DNA of 64,000 nucleotides, taken from positions 164,567,252-164,631,251 of the forward strand of contig NC_080540.1 in assembly GCF_028640845.1 (NCBI RefSeq), written 5' to 3'. Below are positions 33,669 through 45,838 of this stretch, in pieces. The DNA is from Ahaetulla prasina (taxonomy: Eukaryota > Chordata > Lepidosauria > Squamata > Colubridae). Both the position numbers and the translations under genes were made by a program. The notes below the pieces were generated by a model. That model did not search any database, was not told the origin of the DNA, and saw only the letters and a program-made list of their open reading frames with translations. Within the stretch, counting starts at the first letter, position 1; the number at the start of each line of letters is the position of its first letter.

Positions 33669-34882
33669 TAGTTTTCACTAGTAATGCTAAACAAAGAGAT
33701 TCAACTTATGCTTCCCTCTCCTGCTCTTTGTCAGAAGATAATGTTGTCAGTAAGAAATAAAATGCAGGGATGAAATAATTTGCTCTCCAATAAAGAACTG
33801 AGAGCTATATTTTTTAGAACGTGAGAGCTACAAGTGTTGATCTTATGTCATTTTTCTCTCAGTTCCAATTCCCAAACAATAAAACGTTTCCATATTTTAT
33901 TCACTTTCCATGACCTATCTCAAAGACTTGTTGGGAAGCTATAAAAGATTTTAAGTCTTTTTTCATGTTCATCATCCCAACAGATGGCATTCAAGGCCAC
34001 CCAAGACATTTTAGCACTTGAGCCAGAAAACCAGAGGCAGACTCTCACACCCACATATGATGCATCCTTTCCCAAAACTGCAATGAATAAAATAATCTAC
34101 ATATCCTTATTAAGTTGCCTTTTACCAAGTGAGGCTACACTCTGGCCCAGTATGTTTTTTCTCACCAATAATGCAATTTTCTCCCCCAAATTATCTTGCC
34201 AATTAGTATTATATTCATGGAGCAGCATCAGCACCCATATTACCTGATATACTTGAATGGATGATAGCAAAACAATCCAGAATTTTCTGCCTTATGGGAA
34301 AAAAGCACTCTACCACAGGACCATGAGTCCTTGTGGTGACAAAGAAGGATTTTCAAAGTTTTTTTCCCCTATGCTATTTCTCCAAGCCATTTAACATATC
34401 AAAGTATGTTTTGAAATTCCAGATCATTATACTCATCCCTTCAGGACATCCCTTTTTAGAATAAAGCCTTTAAAACCCAAATGAACATATTGAACTGCTG
34501 TCCTCAAATTTGCTAGCTGCAAAGGCCAAATGACTTTAGGTCTTAGTAAGACTTAATCTCTTCCCCAGGGCTGATAGAGTTACCCACCTGAAAGAGGAGC
34601 TGTCTTACTTTATAGAGGGCATGTCAACATTTGAAGATGCCTGCTAAGGACTATTCTGACTATTCTAAATTGTCTTTTGGTCAAGAATCATTTAAAAGAA
34701 GGCCAGCAAAGACCTTGAAGTGCTCCATCAATGTACATGGCATCTAGAGTTCATTGGAGATTGGCAGCTAATAAATTCAAATACAACCTAAATAGTAGAT
34801 ACAAGGAACACATAGATTATTTGGCCACTATTTTCTCCAGTTATGGTGGGATATTCTACATTTCTATATAAATTAATATTAC
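33669..34882. other. Non-coding stretch without recognised features
   Basis: Nothing recognised. Confidence 0.4.
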
Positions 34883-34892
34883 TACTTCTCAA

Positions 34893-35222
34893 TAAGGGAC
34901 GTGGTGGCTCAGTGGCTAAACGCTGAGCTTTTTGATCAGAAAGGTCGGCAGTTCAGTGGTTCGAATCGCTAGCTCCGTGTAACGGGGTGAGCTCCCGTTA
35001 CTTGTCCCAGCTTCTGCCAACCTAGCAGTTAGAAAGCATGTAAAAATGCAAGTAGAAAAATAAGGACCACTTTCCATGCGCCTTTGGCATTTAGTCATGC
35101 CGGCCACATGACCACGAGATGTTTTCGGACAGCGCTGGCTCTTCGGCTTTGAAACAGAAATGAGCACCGCGCCCTAAAGTCAGGAACGACTAGCACACAT
35201 GTGCGAGGGGAACCTTTACCTT
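34893..35222 (+). mobile_element. Sauria-type SINE with exact 10-bp target duplication
   Basis: A tRNA-derived head with box A-like GTGGCTCAGTGGCTAA and box B GGTTCGAATC (34958-34967). It is followed by CTCCCGTTACTTGTCCCAGC, GCCGGCCACATGACCACG and a BovB-like 3' end GGGGAACCTTTACCTTTA. The target duplication TACTTCTCAA is at 34883-34892 and 35223-35232. Sauria SINEs are squamate-specific and depend on BovB for mobilisation (established knowledge); BovB ends occur in this window. Confidence 0.95.
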
Positions 35223-35232
35223 TACTTCTCAA

Positions 35233-36404
35233 CATGTATGTTCAAGCCTGTGTTTCTTTTATCTCCTTTTTTAACTAAATGTAAATGATCGTTCTTAGGA
35301 ACTCATATGACCATTAGGTGGGATCCTAATGAAGGACATGGTTTCCCAATTCTTTCAAGTTGACAATTTAATGGGACACAGACAGCACTCCATTTATATG
35401 GCAGAAGACTTCTGGACCAATCATAACCTATTTGGAGATTAGTGTGAACATATGACAACTGTTGCCATTTTCAGTGGAAGCGTTCTTTCTACCTAGAGGG
35501 CTTTGGAGTAGAAAAATGTTCTATTTGAATGGAACATAGCAATTTGTTCCAGTGACCAATGGAGCCCTTCCAAAATTTCTGCAAAAGTAGGTAAGAGATA
35601 CTGAGAAAGAAATAAGAGAAAATGAACTGCTAAGACAATTCAAAAAAAAAAAGAACAATGCAATTGGAAAAGAATAAGCATCTCTCTGGGTTGCCTCCAG
35701 AGTTCATTCAATAACTTACCTGGGTCATTTAACAGTCCAATATGTTAGATGAACTCAGAAACCCAGTCAATTCCACATCAAGATAAAGCTTGGAATATTC
35801 TCAAAGTACCCAGGATAACTATTGATTACTTGTTCCAATAGAGTCAGGCCATGTAATACACATCCCAAAGAACTTTTAACTCTTAGTTCTGGTCATAGAA
35901 ACTGGTGAAGTGTCATATAAATTTAATAATAATAATAATAAAAAGATACATAGTACACACAGAGACACCAATCTTGAGGTATGTATTTGAAATGGAAATG
36001 GGGAATCCAAACCTTCCCATTCCATCTCAAATGGATGACAACTTTCAGTTGAGTTGAAGAGGATTTTAAAATAATTTTTAATATCTTTGAAATAGAAGAA
36101 AAGAAAGGGGGGGGTTAACTTAAAACAACATTAAAGTCTGTGAGTCCTCAGTAGTCACAGATTACAATATCTGTGGAACAAAATGTGTATTTCAGACAAA
36201 AGGTACAAGACTTGAATCCAGGTTTGATTTCAGTGAGGAATATGATGAACTGAAACAATTTCTATGATCCAAATTTTGTACTTCAGGCAGGTTTTGTAGC
36301 TTCAAGGTTATATGATCTTTTCATCTTTGATTGTCTAAAAAATTTAAACAGCTAAATAATATTACAATTGCATATTATTTTATCGCCTTCAAACATTCAA
36401 GTTA
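35233..36404. other. Non-coding stretch without recognised features
   Basis: Contains a short (AAT)n at about 35925-35940; nothing else recognised. Confidence 0.4.
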
Positions 36405-36468
36405 AAATGTAAGTCGCCCTGAGTCTTCGGAGAAGGGCGGGATATAAATGTAAATAAAAAAAAAAATA
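36405..36468 (+). mobile_element. L2-type 3' end fragment
   Basis: AAGTCGCCCTGAGTCTTCGG followed by AGAAGGGCGGGATATAAA and an A-rich tail matches the L2 3' UTR end seen in the larger L2 copies. Either an extremely truncated L2 or the tail of an L2-mobilised SINE. Confidence 0.75.
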
Positions 36469-36771
36469 CCCTTTGTTTCTTTGAACGTAATGTCATAAAA
36501 TGGGCTAGATTTACTTTTTTATCACATCCAATAATATTGCTCAAATACATTGCGGTGTATGGTATCAAGATTAAAATACTAATTCAAATCATACTCATTT
36601 ACATAGGAAATCTTCTCAAAACTTTTTATTTGAAATTTTCCAGAACACCCACAATTCTAACCGCAATAACCTAGAAAAAGGCATGGAAGAATTTCAGATA
36701 CAGATTGTAGTAGTAAAAGACGGAGTAAACCCACTGTGGTGTTTTTATGAATACATGTAATCTTCCACTTA

Positions 36772-37143
36772 CCGTATATACTCGAATATAAGCCGATCCG
36801 AGTATAAGCCGAGGTCCCCAATTTTACCCCAAAAAACTGGGGTAAACTGGGGACTCGAGTATAAGCCGAGGGAGGGAAATGAGGCAGCTACCGGTCAGGG
36901 AAAGCCTCCCTCCCTCAGCCGAGAAGGCTGGCGGCTCCCCCGCCCCGCCCTCTCACTGCACCGGCAGGGCTTCCCCGCGCTAATGCAAAAGCCCGCCAAG
37001 TTTGCACCATCCGGTATAATGTGAAAAAAAGAAAAAAAAAAAACCTCGAGCATAAGCCGTATATACTCGAGTATAAGCCGAGGGGACGTTTTTCAGCACA
37101 AAAAACATGCTGAAAAACTCGGCTTATACTCGAGTATATACGG
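36772..37143 (-). mobile_element. TA-flanked MITE, CCGTATATACTCG family, copy 2 (inverted)
   Basis: Bounded by CCGTATATACTCG and CGAGTATATACGG with TA at 36770-36771 and 37144-37145. Its sequence is the near-identical reverse complement of 32755-33155. The TA used lies in the left terminal repeat of an older MITE. Confidence 0.88.
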
Positions 37144-37237
37144 TACATCTGTTCATTTAGTGACCATTGAAAGTTACAATGGCACTGAAAAATGTTACTT
37201 ATGATCAGTCCTCACACTTACAACTATTGCAGAAACC

Positions 37238-37764
37238 TGTCGTGTCCCACTCCTCCGCTGACGACCGGGTCAGGGAAATCCGAATCAGGCGTGCCTCTGC
37301 AGCTCTGCCAAAGTCCTAGCAAAGTTCTCAAGGCAGGCAGGAGACCAGAAAGTGACTTCAGCAAGATATGTTTAGACTTTGCCTGACTCAGAGAATGCCA
37401 GAAAGCAGATCCTTTATATAGGCCATGGGGTGTGGCTCCATGACTCAGCACTTATCCAGGCCTGCCCCTCCCTTCCTTCTGTCGCCACCACCTATCAATT
37501 CTTCTGAAGCGAGGGTCACTCCAATCTGCAGCTGTTGGTAATTGACCTTCCTCAGGCTCACATGCTGTGGGGGAGGGGGAGGGGTCTAGTTGCTCCGTTT
37601 GCCTGGGCATGGAGCCAGAGCTAGGGGCTGGAGGTACTTCTTCCTCCTCAGCCTGTCTGGGCATGGAGCCAGGGCTGGGGCCGGGAGGCATGCTAGGACA
37701 TTCCTCAGCGTTCGGAAGCAGATAAGAAGGCCCCGGCTGCGGTGAAAGCGGGCGAGACACAACA
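37238..37764 (-). mobile_element. Solo LTR (527 bp) with 5-bp target duplication
   Basis: In minus orientation it starts TGTTGTGTCTCGCCC and ends GGGACACGACA (TG...CA). AAACC is duplicated exactly at 37233-37237 and 37765-37769. A TATATAA box (minus strand, about 37420) lies in the 3' half, followed by a leader-like region. No internal coding region, primer-binding site or second LTR is present, so it is the product of LTR-LTR recombination. A Gypsy or endogenous retrovirus origin cannot be told from the LTR alone. Confidence 0.88.
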
Positions 37765-38424
37765 AAACCTATGGTCAAAATTCAAGTGGATGGTATTTTC
37801 AATAGTTGCAGGTTGCAGGGTCGTGCAATCACTTTCCCAGCCAACTTCCAATAAGCGGAATCAGGGGGAGATGCTGGGTTGACATAATGACCATGTGGAT
37901 TCACTTAACTTTGGTATTAAAAAAAGTTCATAAAATCAGGTGTGACTCACTTAAGAACTGCCTTTCTTAGCGATGGAAATTCTGGTCCCAATTATGGTTA
38001 TAAGCCTGAACATACAAAATTACTAGGAAGATTTCAAAGTGATTATTATTGTATCTGAAAATACAACTTTGTTTTAAATTTTTAGGCAATCTGTAGCCTT
38101 TTTACTTTGTGTTACTACTGCAATAGAATTCTCTCATAGCCTAACTAAGCGGATGATGCCATATTACTTATGTTCTTTTGTCTCGCTGGACTTCGCCGAT
38201 TCTACCCAAATTGCATGACATTATCTTGTTTGGTGACATAATCCAGGTTAGTTTATCCTTAAGTGTCTGTGTTTTATATTTGTACATGTAAGTACATGGA
38301 CACAAAAGGTTTCCCAATTTGGAACTCCGTCAAATACTATAACTTTGACTCTCTTCTCAAATCTAGAAAAAGCAAAAAGCTTCAGGTTTGGATTTAGAAA
38401 CCTAACCCAAATATACTGCGTGGG

Positions 38425-38785
38425 TCAAAAGGAAGGCTGAGGAGATATTTGCAGATCCCGCACATCCTGGTTATAAATTGTTTCAACGCCTTCATTCTGG
38501 ACAGTTATAGAGCAATGTATGCCAAGACAACTAGATTTTTTCCCTCATGCCATCAATCTGTTGAACATCTAATTCTTGCAGTTCTGTCTAATGTCTATGT
38601 ATATTAACCCATATAGTATGGCTGTAGTATTATTATTTATCTTTCTTATTACCTTCCTTACTTCCTCCTTTTACTGGTGTTGCTGTTGTTGTTATCCTCT
38701 CTGTTGCTTTGCATATACACTGAGTGCTTCCATACCAGAGAAAATTTCCCTGTGTGTCAAATCACACTTGGCCAAATAAAATATT
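38425..38785 (+). mobile_element. Older CR1/L3-type snake LINE 3' end
   Basis: Parallel to 21565-22053: GCACATCCTGG, TGTTTCAAC, ATACACTGAGTGCTTCCATACCAG, then CACACTTGGCCAAATAAAAT. More diverged, and without an ATTCT array. Confidence 0.78.
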
Positions 38786-38880
38786 CATCTCCTATGTAAG
38801 TCACTAGACTCCATTGGCATTTGTACATCGTACCTCACATTTTGCCTAAAACAGCAATTAGGGGATATCTGCCCTTACTA

Positions 38881-39511
38881 CCCATGTTTCCCTGAAAATA
38901 AGACCCAATCTTATTTTCTTTTGGGTGCCGAAATAAGCACTAGGACTTATTTTGGGGGGGATGTCTTATTTTTTTCCCCCACGTACAGGAGGCCGTGGTA
39001 GGGCAGGAGGCTGCATGGTATGTCAGTGCTGCTGCCACGAGGCAAGGGGTGGAGTTGCCTCATGTGCCCTGCACCAACTTACCTCAGGGCCCCCACAGCC
39101 AGGCCACCCACGCCCTGCCACCTGCCTTACTTTGCAGTGGCGGCTCTGGCAGCCCTGTCCAGCAGAACACCATGTGGCCGCCGGCCCACTTCTGCTTGCT
39201 CGTAGCCTCAATGGAACAGGAGGGCCAAGCAACATGCCAATGCCATGACCACAAGGCAGTTGTCGGAGCATGGATGGCCTGGCTGTGGGGGCTCTGAGGT
39301 AAGCCAGTGTGGGGTACGTGGGGCAGCTCCATCCACCCTTGTCTCACCTCATGTCGGCGGTACCGCAAGCAACCAGACAGAATGGGCAAGCGGGCAGCTG
39401 CACAGGCACTTAAGTAGGGCTTATTCTGAGGGTAGGGCTTACATTGGCAGCATACTTAAGAGCATGCTCAGGCTTGTTTTCAGGATAGGTCTTATTCTGG
39501 GGGAAACAGGG
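38881..39511. mobile_element. TA-flanked MITE with CCCTGTTTCCC ends
   Basis: The left end CCCATGTTTCCCTGAAAATA and right end GGGGGAAACAGGG are inverted repeats with TA outside (38879-38880, 39512-39513). CTTATTTT-type sub-terminal repeats lie near both ends. The GC-rich core (39000-39390) yields chance frames of about 100 codons on both strands. No transposase. Confidence 0.82.
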
Positions 39512-39928
39512 TATTTAAACTACTCCTGTCCTGTGATCATGCTGGCTTAACTCTAAATAGGCTTAAGAAAATCCTGCCCAAAGTGAGACATTTAAGCAAT
39601 CCTGTACAAGAAATTCAATTCGGACAACAAGCTACTAGGTCCTCTCACTGGACAATTTCCAAACTGCTTTGCCTTCCCAACTTTCTGTTCAATGACAGGA
39701 ATTGCCAATCATTATTCTTTCTATAAGCAGGTCTCCCACAAAATTCATTATACACGCACACACACGCGAGGATACATATGAGGGCATATACACTCACATA
39801 CACATATGGAGCATATACACACAAACATTATAAACGCACACATATTATCTATGTGTATATGTATAACGTTTGTATGTATATATTATCTAAATTCTCTATA
39901 GAAAATTTAATTTAATTTGTATTTACAA

Positions 39929-40203
39929 CAGTGGTGGGTTTCAAATTTTTTTACTACAGATTCTGTGGGTGTGGCTTGGTGGGTGTGGCAAGGGAAGGAT
40001 ACTGTAAAATCTCCATTCCCTCCCCAATCCAGGGGGAGGTTACTGCAAAATCCCTATTTCCTCCCAATCAGCTGAGACTCAGAAGGCAGAGAATAGATGG
40101 GGGCGGGGCCAGTCAGAATTTTTACTACTGTTTCTCTTAACCACTCAAAATTTCTGCTACCAGTTCTCCAGAACTGGTCAGAACCTATTGAAACCCATCT
40201 CTG
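39929..40203. mobile_element. hAT MITE, family 1
   Basis: CAGTGGTGGGTTTCAAA to TTGAAACCCATCTCTG, with flanking octamers ATTTACAA and ATTTATAA (7 of 8). Same orientation as the copy at 62463 and opposite to those at 1316 and 3606. Confidence 0.9.
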
Positions 40204-40299
40204 ATTTATAAGTTAAGGCATCAAAATGTACACCAGTGTAGGAACAACAGCAGCTTTTAAAAATCCTTTATTTCTACTGTGTTTGTTTCTGATTTCAAT

Positions 40300-40432
40300 G
40301 AATCAATCAGAAAAGAACTGGAAAGGACCTTGGAAGTCTTCTAGTTCAACCCTCTGCTCAAGCAGAGTGATTGTCCACGCTCTTCTTAAAAACTTCCAGC
40401 GATGAAGCACTCACAACTTCTTTTAGAGTTTA
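40300..40432 (-). mobile_element. CR1-type LINE 3' region fragment
   Basis: GGAAAGGACCTTGGAAGTCT, TCTAGTTCAACCCTCTGCTC and CTTCTTAAAAACTTCCAGCG are typical of old amniote CR1 3' regions in reverse orientation. No coding sequence. Confidence 0.65.
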
Positions 40433-40983
40433 TTACAAATACTATAAGAGCATGATGGCTATTACTTTTCCTTCACAAATCAATGTTGCTAGGGTAAATC
40501 CCAGCCAAATATTTCTTAATTAATACATTTCTTTCACATAGCTTTCTGGTTTTCTCTGTGCTTTTTCTTTTTTTTTAAATTGAGCCTAGCAGAACATGAT
40601 TTCGACATCTTTTCAATTTCACAAAGGTGGAAGTATTTTTCCTTCTCTGCTCACATATAATTCAAATAACCTAGGTATTAGAAAAAAAATGATGAAAAAA
40701 TTCAAAAATAGGCAGCTCAGGTAAAGAAAAATATTAATTTTTTAAAAATCAAATTTCTGTTTACAAGTGTTATAACCATTATACTATTGCAGCATTCACC
40801 ATAGAACTAACTCTTAAAAGGCATTAACATAAATGATAAATGCTGACTTACAATACTTGAAGGGGTATTCCTAGTTTGCAAAGTACCAAATAAACTGCTA
40901 GTGTTAGTCTACAACAAATTGAAGCACACCATCCAAAGCAGACAGAAGTATTTAAGATGACATGACATGGAAAAGGGTACTTT
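40433..40983. other. Non-coding stretch without recognised features
   Basis: Nothing recognised. Confidence 0.4.
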
Positions 40984-40996
40984 GAAATGGAGCAGA

Positions 40997-42437
40997 GATG
41001 GAGGTAGTTACCTATAAAGAACTTCTTTGTATGGAAAAGGGGGAATTACAATTAAAATCCAGAGAAAAGATGGGGGAAGAAGGGAAAAATTATACATGGT
41101 TCCAATATGGACAATTACAAGCTAGATGGAAATTAGATCAAAAAATAGGTGTTAAGCAAACTGAGGATAATTTGTTAAAACAAATGAGAGATCAAGGCCA
41201 ACAGCATATTAAGAGGTTGTATAATGTATTAGTAGAAATAGACTCAGAGTCCGAACTAGTTAAGGATTGTATGATTAAGTGGGCACAAAATTTTCAGCAA
41301 CCAATAATGTTGGAAACTTGGGAAAGAATTTGGGTGAGGAATGTTAAATTTACACAAGCGCAAAATATGAGAGAAAATTTTATAAGATGTTTTATAGATG
41401 GCATTTAGACCCCAAAAAATTGTCATGTATGTATCCTAATGTACAGGCTAAATGTTGGAGATGCGATTGTGAAGATGCCACTTATTACCATATATGGTGG
41501 ACTTGTAAAAAAGTTAAAGCATTTTGGATTAAAGTATGGTGGATCATGCAGAATATTTTGAAAAAGAAGATTAAGTTTACCCCGCAGTTCTTTTTACTAG
41601 GAATAATTATGGATTGTACAGCTATAGAGACTAAATTGATTTTGAACTTAATAACAGCCGCAAGACTTTTGATTGCTCAATATTGGAAGAAAGAAGAATT
41701 ACCTACAATTGAAGAATGGACACTCAAAGTATCAAATCTGGCAGAAATGGCAAAAATCTCTGCTTACTTGAAAGACTATACACAAGAAAAATATATTTTA
41801 GAATGGAAAATGTGGATTGATTATATTCAAAATAAGTATCAGATAAAAAAATATCGAATAGCATATGAGTAAATTTAGGAAATATTTTGTATTAGATATA
41901 TTTCTGAAGGAGAGGGGAATTGAGAGTGTGACTAAGTGTGGAGTGACTAGAGATTATAATTTAGGAATTATTTTAGATTATGATTGTTAGTTTTGATACC
42001 CTGCATTTTGTTCTGGGAAGTCGGGGTGGGGGTGGGGGTAAGGGGAGGGAATTGGGGGTTTGGTAGAGATGGAGTGATGGTTAATGTACAGGGATTATTG
42101 AAGATGTATAAATATAATTAATGTAGGGTCGGGTCTGCCTAGTTACCATTTTAGAACGGTGAGGAGGGAGAAAAGAGAGAGTAGGAGGTAGGAAAGAGGA
42201 GAAGAGGAAGGAAGAGGGATAGAAGAGGGAGAAGGAAGGTGTAGGGTGGAGGGAGGAGTGGATGTAGATAAGAGAAGGAGAGGAAGGTTTGGAAAGTAAA
42301 AGAAGGTAGAAGAGGGAAGAGTGTTAAAAAGGGTGGTGGTGACTGGGCAAGCCCGACTAATTGTATATAACTGTACATTGGATGAATTATTTGATATGAT
42401 TGTAAAAATAAAACTTTTTATAAAAAAAAAAAAAAAG
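40997..42437 (+). mobile_element. 5'-truncated L1 LINE with 13-bp target duplication
   Basis: Bounded by GAAATGGAGCAGA at 40984-40996 and 42438-42450. It carries the ORF2 C-terminal third, a G-rich stretch near 42020-42060, a purine-rich 3' UTR (42150-42340) and an AATAAAA poly-A end. The 3' UTR tail is nearly identical, in reverse complement, to the L1 at 60338-60804. Confidence 0.95.
40998..41872 (+). pseudogene. L1 ORF2 C-terminal fragment with one frameshift
   Basis: Two frames, 40998-41408 and 41387-41872, give the same protein segment as the L1 at 6591 (ETWERIWVRNVKFTQAQN, then FYRWHLDPKKLSCMYPN and CWRCDCEDATYYHIWWTC). The break is the loss of one T in a T-run: TTTT here, TTTTT in the copy at 6591. 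It would encode the cysteine-rich C-terminal domain of L1 ORF2p; endonuclease and RT are missing. Confidence 0.88.
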
Positions 42438-42521
42438 GAAATGGAGCAGAAAAGTGCACCATGAAGTCACTTTGACAATGAGTGGGAGATTATTTAGAGG
42501 GTATATATCCTCTATAAGAAT

Positions 42522-42685
42522 CAGGTATATTGGTTGAAGTACTAGATTAGAAGCTGTGAGGTCCAGATTCAAATCTTCCCTTAGATCCAGAAGCCAGTTG
42601 GGTGATCTTGGGCCAATTGCTCCCTCTCAACCCTAATTGGCATCAACTTTGCAACATGCCAGCTAAAAAAAAAAAAAAACTTCTT
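42522..42685 (+). mobile_element. MIR-like tRNA-derived SINE
   Basis: GTGAGGTCCAGATTCAAATC (box B region), then AGCCAGTTGGGTGATCTTGG and GCCAATTGCTCCCTCTCAACC. The same family as 31862-32000, in forward orientation. Confidence 0.65.
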
Positions 42686-44277
42686 GTCACATCATGCATT
42701 GAAACTTAACTATGAATTAGGTGAGACATAATGCAAAAATATGCAGACCCTGGAACCAAGTGGGACAAATACTAAGAATAGCAAAGCAAACAGTGTCCTC
42801 TATTTATATGCTCCAGGAGTGGCTACCAGCCTATATTGACAATAGAGTAACCAAATAGAAGATATAAGCCCTTAGAAGAGTTTTTCATGCAGACAGATAT
42901 GCAAAGTTCACAATGATTTATATCTTGATCAATCTCTAGTCATCCTACATCCCAACAATTTTTTACCAAGGAATTGTAATTTTCCCAGGGAAAAAACCCT
43001 TATCAATGTTACACTTGGCAAAAATTACAATCAGCAATCAATCCTGCACAAATTCAACGCCACGCCTTTCTAAACCTGAAGAGGAATCGGAGAGTGATAC
43101 TTACCAGTAGAATTAACCATGTTAACATTTTGAGTGTTTAAAAACATTGAATTTTTCAAATGCTATTTGCCATATTAACTGCATCTCCATAAATCACACA
43201 TATGGAAGATAAGAAGGTGATCTCTTGACGTTGGCAATCAGCATTCATGGTTATTTTATGTTTTTAAAATGGCAGAAAAAAATATTGAAAAGATCTCATA
43301 TATTTCAGAAGGAAGTTGGTCCAGATTTCCCAGATTTCCCTATATGTTTCCAGTTCCCAAGTTCCCACTGTCTGGAATAGCCAAGTGCTTTTTAATAAAA
43401 TATTCATTTCTGCTAAGATTTGGTATACCATACATTTCCAGGGATATATCTTCGGGGAAAAACCAGGCTAATAAATACACTCTTATGCTTCAAAAATGGG
43501 TATATATGAAAAAGTCACAACATAATATTTTGTTTAACATTTATTCTGGGCAATCGGGTTGCTGCTAAAAATTCACTCCCCTGAACTCAAAAACTTGAAC
43601 TAATCCCCCAACATTTCTACCTTAAAAATACTTTGTAAAATAAACAAAAAGAGTTTGCATGTGTATATGCACACATAGGTTTTGTTCTTGTTGGTTTTTT
43701 TCTGCAGACATGCTCCAACACTTCTTGAAAGCATCACTAAGAAAGCATGTCTAATTATATTGGTATGAATTCATCAGAGAGCAAGGCTCTAAGTCCATAG
43801 ACAGCAGAAATCAGGCCTTTATTTCCAATTTGATCTCAAGAATTACAATGGAACATTATAAGACATTGCCAGAAAATATCCAGTTACCTCCTGCACCACA
43901 CACAGTGATGACCTACATGAATATGATCTCCAGTTATTATCATGTTTGCCTTCCAAACATCCCCTGAGATGTAAGTCAACATTCGACATAGGACACAGCC
44001 AGAAGGCCACATTAAAGTGCTTTCCTCCAATCCATAAGCCTGCAGAAAAGTATGTATTGCATTGTACTCATTGTTAATCCTTGTTCTGCCTGAGTAATCA
44101 AGCCAACATTTTAATACAGCCTAACAGTTTTAATGTAAGACAAATTAAGAGCTGGTAAATTCCCCTAGCTTATTTTCTCGTCTATCAAGCATTAGTGAGA
44201 AAATCAACCACTAACTACTTTTTCTTAACATGCAGTGGGACAAAGCTGTTCAAATGTAGGGCGGATAAAAATAGTTG
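42686..44277. other. Non-coding stretch without recognised features
   Basis: Nothing recognised; the small frames on the plus strand show no family resemblance. Confidence 0.4.
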
Positions 44278-44285
44278 GTTGAGGA

Positions 44286-44422
44286 CAGCGGTGGGATTCA
44301 AATAATTTAACAACCGGTTCTCTGTCCTGATGATTTCTGTCCACAACCAGTTCACCAAACTGCTCAGAAAGTTAACAACCGGTTCTCCCGAAGTGGTGTG
44401 AACTGGCTGAATCCCACCACTG
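44286..44422. mobile_element. Short hAT MITE (CAGCGGTGGGATTCA ends)
   Basis: CAGCGGTGGGATTCA and TGAATCCCACCACTG ends with an exact 8-bp target duplication GTTGAGGA (44278-44285, 44423-44430). Only 137 bp, with AACAACCGGTTCTC near both ends. Confidence 0.92.
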
Positions 44423-44430
44423 GTTGAGGA

Positions 44431-45790
44431 ACTAGTCAAACTGAACAGTCAATACTATACAGACAGGGATGAGGGGTGTGGGTTAAAGTGGGAAGGAGCA
44501 ATCAATAATAATGGAGGTCCATCCTTAACTTGTAGACTTTGAAGGAGTAAGATAGAGAGAGCTTTTGAACACTGACATTAGAGACTTTTGAAAATATCCT
44601 GGCTGGCTAAGAAAACAAACAAAAAGGATCATCAAACAAATCAGAGTTCTTATTCGAGGCATAAATGACCAGGCTCAATTTATTCCATTTCAGTGGCATC
44701 AATGCAGGGAAAGTTGGAAGAAAAGAAGAAGATGATAATCAAGATGGATAGACTCAGTTACAATGACTATGGGGATGCTGTTGGAAGAGCTGAAGGATCA
44801 GGTTAGGGACAGATCCTCATGGAGAAAATCTATCTAGCTGATTTGCTAAAAGTTGGCAACAACCTGATGGCATACAATCAATCCATCCATTAATCCTTAA
44901 CGTGTGCCGTGATTGAATGGCACAGCTGGCAGTGAGTGACTGAGGAGTCCAGTTCTGATTTCATGGCCAGCAGCACCTGGAAGTATGGAGAATAGGTAAA
45001 ATGATGTAGAGACAGTCCTGTGAAAAATCTATTGTCAGAAGAAGCATCAGAAAACCTATAAGGCGTCTAAAGGGTTAGGGCCAACAACAGAAAATTGGCA
45101 GAACCAGCTCTCTTTTCCACTTGAAATCGACATTGTTAGCACAGTATTAGCACTTGTGTAAGCCCACCTAGTGTGTCAAAGGATATTGGGTATAAGTAAT
45201 GTACAATAAATACATAAATAGAAGAAAGAGTTCTTTTTAAAAAATACCAATTTGGTGCTCTTTCAAAAGAATATTCTTGTGTTTGCAAGGCCTCGGGGTA
45301 GGACCTGACATTTATTATGGAAACTCCTATCATGTATTAAGCATGAAGATGCCCCTGTGGAATCCAGGTATTCAGTCTTTCCTGTAGCTGAAGTCAAAAT
45401 AATGATGGAGAACAAAGTCCCACAGCTAAAGGGAAGAGGCATGACCACAGCAGCCTCAACCAGCCAATAGAAACTGGGAAGAACCTCCTAGCCTGTGGCT
45501 GCATTATCAGCCACATCATTGATGAAACATGCTAGATGGTGTCTATGACCAAAATGATGCCAGAAGAGAGAAGATTTGGGTGGTTCTACCTTGTCTATCC
45601 ATGATGCTGAGACTGAGATCAACATCTAGGCATCCAAGTCTGAGCTAATACCTGCTTTGTCACATCCTGTACATGCTTCCTTGGTAAGCAGAAAACACAA
45701 GAAGAAAAACCAACAAGTGGTGTTTGTTTATCAAGACCTATCTATCCTCAAAATAAGTCAATGTTTTTGAATGTAAATATAATAGTATAG
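44431..45790. other. Non-coding stretch without recognised features
   Basis: Nothing recognised. Confidence 0.4.
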
Positions 45791-45792
45791 AT

Positions 45793-45838
45793 GGTTGGTT
45801 GGTTGGATGGATGGATGGATAGATGGATGGATGGACAG
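45793..45838 (+). repeat. (GGTT)n/(GGAT)n tetranucleotide microsatellite
   Basis: GGTT units followed by GGAT units with GATA interruptions. Confidence 0.9.

Larger units (their letters stand above)
36754..38012. mobile_element. TA-flanked MITE, CAGGTAGTCC family, copy 5, split twice
   Basis: The pieces are about 36754-36771, 37146-37237 and 37765-38012. Joined in order they follow the family sequence (CATGTAATCTTCCACTTACA, then GTTCATTTAGTGACC, then GATTCACTTAAC and the decayed right end). The interruptions are a CCGTATATACTCG MITE and a solo LTR, so this MITE is the oldest layer. Confidence 0.72.

Noticed and set aside
34893..34975. tRNA gene
   Set aside because: The box A and box B motifs belong to the tRNA-derived head of a SINE; the cloverleaf is not intact.
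37452..37778. 108-codon minus-strand frame rich in Pro and Ser
   Set aside because: It lies almost entirely in the solo LTR and crosses its edge.
39084..39389. Overlapping 100-codon frames on both strands
   Set aside because: They lie in the GC-rich core of a TA-flanked MITE and resemble no transposase.
40917..40996. Start of a host gene preceding the L1 frame at 40998
   Set aside because: The frame starts directly at the target duplication of a truncated L1.
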